64,000 nt of DNA from Cinclus cinclus. Taxonomy: Eukaryota > Chordata > Aves > Passeriformes > Cinclidae. The stretch is taken from assembly GCF_963662255.1 (NCBI RefSeq), contig NC_085051.1, forward strand, positions 50,755,101 through 50,819,100. Direction: 5' to 3'. The notes beneath the pieces are model-generated. The model saw nothing but the letters and a program-made list of their open reading frames with translations. It was not told where the DNA came from and did no database searches. Both the position numbers and the translations under genes were made by a program. Positions 14,001-26,000 of the stretch are shown one piece after another (the stretch's first letter is position 1; each line of letters opens with the position of its first letter).

Positions 14001-17000
14001 ATATGATTTTTATGCCTGACCTAATCAACCTAAGTTCCTCTTTATAGTTAGGAGAGAGACATACACACATTCTGAAGGCATAATTTATTTGCTGTAATAT
14101 CCTTGGTCTAGTTTACTGGTTTAGTATGTACTTCCCTACTCTGGTGTGACTAGGTCAAATGCTCCTACTGTAAATGCAAGTTTTATGAGTCCTGTAAGCC
14201 TCAGGTGAGAAAAGCAGCTCGGTGAATTAAACTTTGGTTCATTCACAGACTTTGATAAGTACAGCCAGTAGCTGACATTGCTGAAAATCTGTTGACTTCC
14301 AGTGCACCAGCATCAGCAGTGTTGGCACGTGTTTGAAGCTCATTAAATAGACGCTGCATGCGCATACAGTAGTGCTGTAATGCTTTGCTATTTAATGCTC
14401 TACCCTCTATTTTATTTTCCAATACAGATATATTGGAGTAGACTTTTAAAAACAATTCCAATATTCTATAGTTTTAATAGGCATCTTGAAGTTCCAACCT
14501 TCTGTCACCATTATTTCATCATTATTATCTCTTCTTTTTAACATTAAGTTTTCTGTTGCTTTAATTTTATGTATGCATTCTGTAAATGAAGCTAGAGAGA
14601 CCTAGCTGTAACTTTACTGTGACAAATCAGGTAGATCTCTTTCCCATATGACTTAGTCTAAAGGCAAAATACACATCTAGTTAGGTAATACAGCATAGCT
14701 ATGACTTTTATTTGTTCAATCGATAATTCTTACTAAATTAGTCAGGATTTGTAGCATATGCATATTTCCAATTAAAATGAAGCCTTAGCCTTCATATTTT
14801 AAAAATAATGGTATGTTTGTAATGATACTTAAAAATTCATAGCATAATTTAACAGTCCTAAATGGTATCATTTTTTTTCATTTACATGATTTTTGTTACT
14901 TTTGCCCTTCCATTTCCTCTGTGCCCACGATTATTCTGTCTAGTAACTCTACAGATGTCACTGACTCCAAAACTGCTTGATTCGCATGCGAACAAGGCTG
15001 AACCCCTTGAACTGCCGATGGAGCAGCAAGAGCCAGCACGTTCTGAATCTGGACAAACTTCATCAGAAGTTCACAGGACACCCACTTTGGCCTTGCCACT
15101 TCCCAAAAGTCCTAGTCAGACCTTCATGGCATATCCCAGATCTCCTAGTTTTATAAGCCCCATGAAGTCCCCAAGTCAGTACTTCCAGATCTGTTACTAA
15201 TCTCTGCTTCTCTGCCCCAAAAATATTTCTTACCAGTTCAAGACATTACGTTTAGTATTTTCTTCTAGAGATGTTTACTTCTGTCAGCCAATTGAGTTTT
15301 TGTAGCTTCTCTCCTGTATGTCATTTTCCTTTCTTTTAATGTGCTGTCAATGTTGTCATTCCTTTTTCAATGTTTAGTAACTCTTAAAGCACGTATCTTT
15401 TCTGCATGTACATCAGCATGATTCCTCTTACTCACTGTTTGTGTTCCTTATTTCGAATGTATCTCTAACACTGTATCAAGTGTAAAGCATATCTTTACAC
15501 TGGGATGCAAAGATTGCGACTGAGTGTTGGAAAATAATTTAGATGCTGATGCTCAACTGTAAACATTGATTAAAAAATAAAATTAATTTTAAGTGGCATT
15601 TCTGCGTTAATTGTAATCTTTGATGTATTCCCCTCGATTTTTAATATTTAAAATCCATAATATGTAACATTTAAAAGAAAAAGTTTCAATTTCAGACCTT
15701 TCTGTTTTTTAGTTCTTCATGACATTTAGTTCTGATTCTGCTAGTCAGAATATTTAGAGGAAGAAGGGACTTCATATGCTTTTTAAAAATTCTGCTTAGT
15801 GATTACAATTTAGGGAAAAAAAATTCTAAATTTCTAAGTTTGAGATTGCATGTCATTCTGTATTTGTAATGCACCAAACTGTTATGTGGGAAGGGATGGA
15901 GGAGCATTGGAATTCTCCCCAGTGGCTTTTTTGTGTAACATTAAACGTTTCTGACCTTTTGTAGAGGAAGGATACGTAAAAATGTTTCTTCGTGGACGTC
16001 CTGTTACCATGTACATGCCCAAAGAGCAAGTGGAATCTTACAATTTGGAAGCAAAAGTAGAACTACCAGCCAAGAGGCTTAAACTGGAATGGGTGTATCC
16101 TTTCTGTGCTGGAGGACTACTGGAAATCAATCATTCCATAATGATTTGGGTTAAATAACTTTTCGAGCTGAAGTATAGCAGTATTAAGGTCATAGGGTTA
16201 ATTTAATTGGTGAAGTGACATTCCATTGAAAAAAAGGTTAATTTCTTAAGGCTGCTGTTCTTCACCTTGTGAAGTGCAGGGTGGCAGCTTAAGGAAGATT
16301 TTGCTTAAATGTTGCCTGAAGGTTAAGTCTGAAGTGTGCTAATTAGACAAAGATTAAACTAGGCATATAATAGGAATGTAGTGAGCTGGGATTATTAATT
16401 ATAATATGCATAAGACAAGCTCAGTTTTTTTTCTAGTTCTTAGCAGTAATTTATCATTTTTAACTGTTTTATAAAATGTACATCATTGTCCTTAAGAGGA
16501 TGGTACATTCCACTTGAATAAGCCCTGAACTGGGTAGTGTGGTGCAACTGATACATGCTTAGCCATAAAATTTATAAAATACAATGTATATAAAATAATA
16601 TTTGGATTTATGTCTTAAGGGGGCTTAAACACCATAAATACAGAGCAACCAGGTTTTTCCACTGACTTCTGTGAGTGGACATAACTATAGAAATCTAACT
16701 TGAAAGAAGTGTTTAATTACATACAAAAGTTTTCCTATTTCACTTTTAAGTATAATGATCTTCTTTATAAAAAAAAGACATTTCACTTTTGTATAATCTT
16801 ATTATATATAGAGGATGATTCAAGATAAAATATAAACACAACAAGATCAGACTCTATTTGTAATATCCATTATCTTTGGAGAGATGATGTCTTCATAAGG
16901 TTTTTCTCTTTTAAGAAAGATCTCTTTTTTGGTTACAGTGAAAATAGGAAATTACTTTGTCTTCATAAAAGAAGACAGACTGCATATAGTCTTTTTCAAA

Positions 17001-20000
17001 GTTGTATAAATAGAACTGCATGTGGTTTCAGAATGTTCAGAGAGTTTCCAAAAGTCCCTTTGTATTCACAAGAGATTAATGACAGATTTAGTAACCAATC
17101 TTATTATTCCTATCACAGATGAGGCTGTAGGTTCTATCCCATTCTGCTGGAACTGCATAGAAAGTGCATGCACAAATAAGTGAAGATGAGTTTAAATGAC
17201 AAAAAATCCATAAAATTAATAAAACAGGTGAGATTAGAGTGATAAACACTGCTTGCAGCATTCTACCATCTAATTATACAGGTTCTCAACATGTATCACA
17301 ACAGAATTGAATTATGTCTTTTGCAGTTGTAAGGAGCTCCTCGCTCCGGGGACCTAAGGATGATAAGGAGAAAGTGTTAGAAAGCTCCCTGAAACAACAG
17401 AACACTCAACCGTGAAACAAAGCAGAATGTCATTAGCAACATGTAGTTGGAACCCGATGTCAATATTTCAGACTATTATAAGAATTTATAATTAGGGTAG
17501 GTCATGATTTCAGTCTCATTAGTTTCTCACTTAAGCTTATTTTAATGACTGAATATTTGCCAGATGGACTATTATTTTTAGTTTGAATATTCATATGTCC
17601 TTCCAGGTGTGTGTCTGTATACCCAGCAGAGTCCTCTCTGAGGTCTATGAATAGAAGAGGTGGGAATTAATAAAACAATCTAACTAACCCTTGATGGTTA
17701 TTCTAAATGATATTGAGGAGGACACAGTTTTTTTTCAAAAAATGCTGTGCTACCTTCTTCTGTTTCTAATTTATTTGCAATTAAATCCAATCAGGATATC
17801 CATACTTAATATTTATAGCAATGACTAGGTATATGGAAGGTTTAGAAAGACAGTTTAAAAATAATTTTTAAAAAACAGGGAGATGGTGATGCCCACTTTA
17901 CAGACTATAACAAGAAGAGAAGCTGTGAGCAGGAGCATAAGATAATTTAAGAAGAAAGACAAATACAGCAGAAAACCAAGCAATATTGCAGGCATTCATT
18001 CCAGTTCAGTTGGAGAAGCTGCACTGTTTGATTGGAGGGTAACTGAGCTGGAATAGGAAAAAACATTTTTGTAACAGACAAATGAGTCTACCATTGGGAG
18101 TACAGCCAGAAATGGTCTATAATGTAAGAGTGGGGATAGGAAAAAAGATATCGGAGGTGGCGTGGGCAAATGGAAAGGAAAGCAGACTATGATGAGAAAC
18201 AGAAGGAAGAAAATCTAATGTATGTAGATTTCAGGGCATACCAGAACCATAAAGGGATATTACAGTCATGTTAGCAGCTGTCTGGGTAAGCTGAAAAAGA
18301 TTCACACCTTTGATATATTATCATATATATTAGGACAAGAAGAAACAAAAATACTGACTGAAGTGTGAGGGGGGCTGGAGCAGAGGTGGAAAATCCAAGT
18401 GAGAAATCAGCACTAGGGACATCAGGGTGGGAGCACTGGCCTGCCCAGATCCATTTGAGAGCAACTCACTTGCCAAGCAGGAGGTTTGAAACAAAAACTC
18501 CAGGCCAGATGAAAAGAAAAGGTCAAGGTAACACTCCCTGAAGTGCCAGCTCACCAAATGCAAGTCGAAGCCACCAAATCCGAGTGTGGGAAACAGTGAG
18601 GAGAAGGAGGGATCAACCCCAGGAGTTTGCATTTGAGAAAAAAGGCTGATAGAAAGAAATTGAGTGTTTGACTACAGCAGTCATGTGAAAGGTTGAATGA
18701 GGCATTGTTCCCCACAGGAAGAATAGTAAAGAAAGGAGATTTTCCCTAAAGAATGCAATCTTTCCCATTTAATGGATATTTTTATGCACTGAGATTTGTT
18801 CCTTATGCGTGTCTGTGCAATGTTCTTCACTTTTTTTAGAAGTTCAGTTCCTTACACGAACTTCAGCTGTTGGTTCACTATATATTTGAGTATATGTTGT
18901 TGAAATAATGGGAAATATTATGTTGGCTTCAATTTGCAATGGTATCTGGCATTAGAGAGAAAAAAATAAATGTAAACAAATAAAGCATTGTCCAGAAATC
19001 TAGAGCAGTAACACCAACTGTCACAGACAGATTCAAATTGATAGTAAATTCTTTGTAATTGAAGATATTGATTGTTTCAATGTCATTGCATTTTAATATC
19101 TCAAACTTGAAGAAACTTTGGCTGGGATGTTTCAGTTTATGAGACTAAAAGCATTACTTCTGAATTCACACTTTAATAATTGGCTATGCAGCACTAATTC
19201 TATTGAATTTCTAAGAAAAAATCAGCAAGGTGTTTCTTCTAAAATAGGTATTTGTATAGGGTAACTATCGACCTTATTACTTCAAGAATGTTAACGTGAC
19301 TATTTTAGTTTGAGTAGCTTATAATTGACCATACAGAATAGTGCCCAAGTATCTTGTTTAGATCATGTAACTGGGGTTTCATTGTCTGTCTGTATATTTT
19401 TCACAGCCAGTTTCTCCATATTTACTGCATTAGAATGCACTTCTGTTTTGCCAAGATTCTGCTAATACGGTTTCTTTCTGTTCCCATTAAAACAAAAAAT
19501 AAAGCCAAAATTCTTGTAGTCCCTAATGACTCTACAGAAGGATAAAACTACAAAATTTGGCTGAATTAACATTCAGTCTAAATGAGATTATTATTCCAGT
19601 CATTTCATTGAATTAATTTTAGATTTGTGTTGATATGACTAACATCAGAATCTGGGCCACTGCCTTTTAAATACTACAAAAATAAATTGGAATGGATGAT
19701 GTAACCATTTTATGGTTTTTATCCATCTGGCTGGTCATGTCCACATTAATGAAATCAATCAACCTGCACATAGGATAATGCAATCAATCCTTGTGTAATG
19801 CAGGGAGATGTGCTGAATGACTTATAACTTTTTCTATCAAGTCTAATTTTTTATTTTAATTAGTCAAGCAGCATAAATAATAAATACACCTGGGACAAAA
19901 TTAACATTGCCTTTGTCTGATATTTAGCAAATTCTAGAGGATGCTAAAGTAATAGTACATCTGCAAATTCCCATATTCTTTGCTCAGGATTTTCTGTATG

Positions 20001-23000
20001 ATATGTTGGTTTTAAAGTCTGCAAAGTGCTTCAGCCCTCTCCTGTAGAGAGAATCCTTTTTGTTTGTTTGTTTCTCTTCTTCTTCCTTGTTTTTAACATA
20101 CTTCCTTGGTAGATAACGTTATTGCAGCTTGACCAACGCTCTAGCTATGGATACAGGGGTCGGGACTGTCGCAGCAATCTCTATCTCCTGCCAACAGGCG
20201 AGACCGTGTATTTCATTGCCTCTGTAGTTGTGTTATTCAATGTGGAAGAGCAACTTCAGAGACATTACACTGGTCATAATGATGATGTAAAGTGGTAAGT
20301 CATCTAATAATAGTTCTTTTTTTCTTCATAAAACAGTATTTGAGATAGATGCATTCATTTTCCTTACTCTTCTTTTTGGATGATTGAACGTGGTCTTTTT
20401 CTTTAGAATCTTCTCTTTGCCTTTTTAAATTAGGGTTGAATTATTGCCTTTCACCAGGGCTTGGGTGCCCCGTACAGTTCCTTTATGTTCAACCTAACTA
20501 GCAAAATAGTTTTAATTTCACCTGTGGTCTTCCTGGTAGTCTTCAGGCATGCTGACCCCATGGCAGATAGCCTGTAAACTAGACCTGGCTTGTTTGCAGT
20601 CATGCACACATGCCTGATTCGGCTTCAAAGTGAGCTAAGTGTGCTGAAGCTCAGAGGATACTAGATACCAGCAAATATCAGAATCATTAAACTTAAATCT
20701 AAATAAACATGTGTTTTATCTTGATGGTATCAGTCTGTTTGCACAGCGTAGCTGAGAAAGAGCACCTGGATTATCTGATGGGCCCTAATGTATGAAACTA
20801 GTTTATTAACATCCCTTCTTTAGATTAGGCATTATGAAACACCCATTGTCCCTCAAAGCCAAAAATAGGCCTGATAACCAAATCTGCTTGAATTGTGAGC
20901 ATGTTCCATAAACTGAATTATTTGTAAAATCTGGTTGTTTTACAGGGAGATTTTTACCTTGGACCTGTTCCATCTCATTTCCTTCTTTTAAATTTTCTTT
21001 CTCTAGATATTTCAAAGTTATCAGGTTTACTGGAAAGAGGATGCCTTTCTGATTTGTAAAGCTAAATGAATTATTGCCACAGTTCATTTTGTAGGGTACT
21101 TGGCCTCTAGAACTGCATGCATAGCAGATGCAGTGAAAAAAGATTTCAGATTATTTTAAAATATGAGAGCATGACAATTGTTTAGTCAGTTCTCTTTTTG
21201 TATTCTTAAATATTTTACACATACGTTGTGTGCTTTATATCACTAAAATAAGGCTATTTATTACAAGCTCAAGTAATAGCTTGTTGAAATAGATAGTCAA
21301 TAGATGTAAGTTTGGCTTCTTCTTTTCTTTTGTAGCCTGGCTGTTCATCCTGATAGGATCACTATAGCAACAGGTCAAGTTGCAGGTACATCCAAGGATG
21401 GGAAAGTAAGTGGCTGCTTTACTGATGTATAATTTAATATTTCATAAGAATATGTTATTAAGATGATACATGCTGTATTCTTTTCCCATTGTAATTGGAT
21501 TTACATTTTTGGACTGAACAGAAGCAAAACTTAATTTAAGAGTTCCTATTGCACACTATCACAGTTACCCAGTTCCATTGTCAAGACTGGTCAGTGGTTT
21601 CAGTTCCATGACTTAGACCAAAGTTAAATTTGGAGCTGCTCTCTGAGAGGCATGGAGGGATAATGCTGCAAAGGGAACCGGAGAGGGTGGATGGGTGTGG
21701 AGAAACGGAGGACATTAAATTGTACAGGATACAATTTCATTTTTGATCACAGCTACCAAAACTGGCTACAAAGAACAGGTTTAGGTTGTTTGCTGAAAAA
21801 AATAAACTTTTACTCCTGTCATCGTCTAGGCAAGAATATTTTTCTCTTTATTGGCACCTATATTGAGATAAGCTTAGCTGTAAACTGGGACTATTTGAAC
21901 AGAGTGAGATGAACATTGCTCCAAAGAGCTAACAAAAGGGAGAAAGAATGGGAACAAGCAGAGGCAGTAAAAAACATGAGGAAAGTGTTACTCAGCAGAG
22001 TATGCAGCTGTTGTCACAGCCAAACTATTGCAAACTGCTTGTCAGATGTCAAAGAAGAACTTTTGATAAAGTCTGGATTAACAATATGCTGACTACTTTG
22101 AGTGTCATGATTTAAACACAGTCAGCAATCAAGTACCTCACAGCCACTAATCCACCCCCTCCACCCCTGTGGATGGGGAGGAGGACTGGAAAAAGAATAA
22201 ACCCTGTGGTTTGAAATAAAACCAGTTGTTACTGTTATTATTATTATTATTACATTTTAATTAAATAATAATAACAACATTAAGACAACAAAAAGAGACA
22301 AGTAAGACCCAAGAAAGAAAAGTGATGTAGAATGCAATGTCTCATCACTCACTGTCTGATAGCCAGCTCATTCCCCAGTAGAAATTGGCCTCTCTTGGCC
22401 AACTCCCCAGTTTATGTACTGGGCATGATATTCTGTGGTATGGAATATCCCTTTGGCCAGCTCAGGTCAGCTGTCTGGACCATGCTCCCTCCTGGCTTCA
22501 CATTTAGTGCTCACTGTCAGAGCATGGGAAACTGAAGAGTCCTTGACTTAGGGTAAGCACTGCTCAGCAGCAGCCAAAACATCTGTGTTATCTACATTAT
22601 TCTCGTCCAAAACACAGCACTGCCCCAGTTACTCAAAATAAAATGAACTCTATCCCAGTCAAAATGAGGAAAGTTAAAAAAAAAGTGAAATCCCAGTTAT
22701 TCAATATAAGTTTTATATAAAGGTAGCTTAGCTGAGTTATGTAAATTAGTAATTTTTATTATGTATTAGAGCTTTTTTTAAAATTACCATTGTATTTATG
22801 AAATTAAACCTAAAAGTTTGAGATCTGTGCTTGAGTGGAATGTGGTGTATAGGTATATAAAAGCCACTTATATAACTGAGATACTGCTGTGGCCTGGGGA
22901 TTTTTTAATAGACATTTATTTCTGTTAAAAGACAGTTTGATCTCGTGAGCAGGAGACTCCGGCTGCCCCCTGGTGGCCGTGGGAGGCACCGCCAAGGGCA

Positions 23001-26000
23001 GCGAGAGGGGAGCGACGGACGGAGGGGGGGACCCCGGGGCTTCCACTGGGAGTTCATCCAGGGCCAGGATGTGCATCTGGAGTTTTATTTACAAAAAAGC
23101 AATCTCGTTCTGATTACGGTTGTAAAGAGGAGTTTGAACACAAAGTTATTTTCCCGGGCCATTTTTATAATGTTGAAACGAATGATATTTTAGAAATTCC
23201 TGAGCTTCTTTTCACGCTTTCATGTTTACCAGCGTTATCTCAGTTTGTAGTTTAAACTCTAGCTGGACCGACCAGTAAATCCCATGTCACAAAGTCATCA
23301 ACAATTTTCAGTTCACAAACTGAGATCAGTGACATCTGACATGACATTGCTGTACACTCTGGATAGTCAGTCCCAGATACTGGTCCTAGGCACAGTAATC
23401 AGCAAACCATTTGTAATGTATCCGTGCTTACATGTGTGACTCTAGAGAAGTTCTGACAATTTTTGCACCTTCAAAAGTGATTTTTTGTTTTTCAGATGCA
23501 TTCTCATTTTTTCAGATCCTGATGGGTTTTCTCCATCATTGTTTGAGCTGATGTTTTCTGCCTGTTTTACAGCAACTGCCACCACACGTGCGTGTCTGGG
23601 ATTCTGTAACTCTGAATACACTGCATGTCATCGGAATGGGGTTTTTTGACCGAGCTGTCACTTGCATTGCTTTTTCTAAATCTGTAAGTAAAGTAAATGA
23701 ATAGTCATATTAAGACTGTTTGCTGGAAAGATCTTTATAATCTTTCAAATTTAGGTGATCAAAACAAACTTCCAAGCTGTATCTTCTCTCAGGTTCCTCT
23801 TTAGAGGAGGAAAGCTTGCAGCCCAGTTGTTTCTAACAGTTTAGGTTGCTATTAAAGTTTACAGTATCTCAGCAGTCTCAGAGATTTACCATATACTTAA
23901 AATAAACTGCAATTAATTTCTTTGGCAGCTGCAAAAATACTTGTGTACTTGAAATTTCAGCATCCCTACTTTCCTTGAATCATCCTGTTCTGTTTCTCCC
24001 TATATAAAAAATTTACTCTCCACACCTTTTTAACCTTCTCACTGTATCTAAAATGATGGATGAAAGACTTTTAAAAATTGGAGGCTCCCATAGGAGAATC
24101 AAAATCTTTTGCTGAAAAGCAGCAAAGGCATATGGATAAAGGATTGTAAAAAAGTAAAGTCTTGTTGTTTTGCCTCTTGGCACCATCCTTTGAACTCTAA
24201 TCTGTCAGAGAGATAAAGAAAAAATATTTACATGCAGCATTTGAGTCCTATATAAAAACTTGAATCTGTGACTTGACACATGCAAGCTGCAAAGAAATTC
24301 AGTGTGCAACAGAATCTGTAAGCAGTGTAAGTGGTGGTGTCTGGTTGTCTTGACAGTATTTTTAGATAGGAGAGGACTACCTGGTGTATTCTCTAGGTAA
24401 AATTTACTTCAGTGAAAGTTTCTACAAACACTTGGAATCCATTGATAATTATGTTTATAGAAAGTAGAAGAGAGAGGTGGTTTGGGAGAATGAGTTAAGA
24501 ATACAAGGGTGAAAGCTAACACAGTTTGACATCACCTTTGAAGGATAAATAAAAAGGATTAGCAAGTAAATGCTCTGTAAATACCCCTCTGGAGGGAAAG
24601 AGATGCAAAATAACAGAGGAGCACTCTTGACATTTGCCAGAAGAAAGCCAGAATTTAACATGTTTGCTTTGTGATTTCGCTCACAGTTTGGCCTGTTCTG
24701 AGCATCACTTCCCATTGTGTAGCAGCACTTAGCTCACTTCAGATGGCCTTCTCTTCAGGTTTCTTAGTCCTGCCTCTGCCACGCTTCGTGGGTTCTTTGG
24801 CACAGCTGTTTTTGTAGTTGTGTCTGACATGTATTGTGGGCCTGAATCATCAGGATGACAAGCAAGCAACTTCATGTGTAAAAAGACACACCAGAAAAAT
24901 GGGTACCAGCAGGAAAAGGTCTAGGAAATATGATGCATGGAGAAAGGATGAAGGAATTAGAGTAATTAAGATTAGGAAGATTGATAAATGTCATAACTAT
25001 AAAAAAGACACCTGTCAGGTATAAGTTGCTTTCTAATTCCTTACTATGTTCTCTGATTTTGATCCATTATACCAATGAGGAATAAAATTGTTTCCTATAT
25101 TAACAGACATCTGAGAAGAAATAATTTGTTTAAATTGCAAAGAAAGAAATCCAGTATAGTTATGAGGAAAAGCTTTCTTAGTAAAATAGATAATGATGTG
25201 TAGTTTGCCTTTAGAGTTTCCACTACTGAATATTTGTGAAGAGATACTTACCACATTCCTGACACTTGTCTGCAGTTTGCAAGAGTTTCTCTTCTAGGTC
25301 TCTTTTTAGCAATCTTTTCAATGACCCTGTAAATTACTATATTTTATGGAGATCTAACTACAAGTATAACAAAGTGTAAATAGGTGTAAATATCTCCACT
25401 TACACGTAAGTATTTAATTATTTTGAAAGTGTACTTATATAAACTCATGTTGTTTGGGAGATGCATTAATATTTCCCATGTTTTTGCCTCAGAATGGAGG
25501 AAGTAGCCTGTGCTCTGTGGATGACTCCAATGACCATGTGCTTTCAGTGTGGGACTGGCAGAAAGAAGAAAAGCTGGCAGATGTCAAGGTGTTACAATAA
25601 GATATTTTGTACTACTTACTTGTATGTAGATCTGGTTTCTTGTAATAAAATGTCTTTCTGTATTCAACTTTTTGTGCCATTTTTACACTTTCACTGTATA
25701 AAAGGCAAGGAACAGGAAAAAACGGAATATTTTCTCTCTGTTGAGATTATCCAGATAGTTTTGGATTTTGAAAAATGTTGGTGTTGTTTTTATCCTAGAA
25801 TTGATTAGAACATTCTAGGCAGCAATGATAGGAGCATGTGCAGGAGAAACGTCCTGAAATACTTTTTTTGCATAGAACTTCTCATTATCTGACATGATTT
25901 TTAAGGATGCATTTTGATACTAATTTATAAAGGCATAAAATCATTTGACTACAAAGTATTCTAGTCTTTGTTAGTAAATGAATAGCTCAGAATTTTTCTT

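Larger units (their letters stand above)
21406..23572 (+). other. EML1 intron with solo LTR and GC-rich CTCF-like patch
   Basis: Contains an antisense avian ERV LTR (about 22103-22672) followed by AT-rich sequence. A sharply bounded GC-rich patch at about 22935-23070 carries a near-perfect CTCF motif. Confidence 0.75.

Noticed and set aside
14862..14943. Extension of the cassette open frame upstream to an ATG at 14862
   Set aside because: The added residues come from the pyrimidine tract and acceptor of the exon (Phe/Leu/Pro run), so they are intronic.
14955..15174. Use of the second AG (CTCTACAG at 14951-14954) as acceptor for the cassette exon
   Set aside because: Joining here after the 29-nt exon shifts the frame and meets a stop after eight codons. 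The upstream AG at 14942-14943 keeps the frame.
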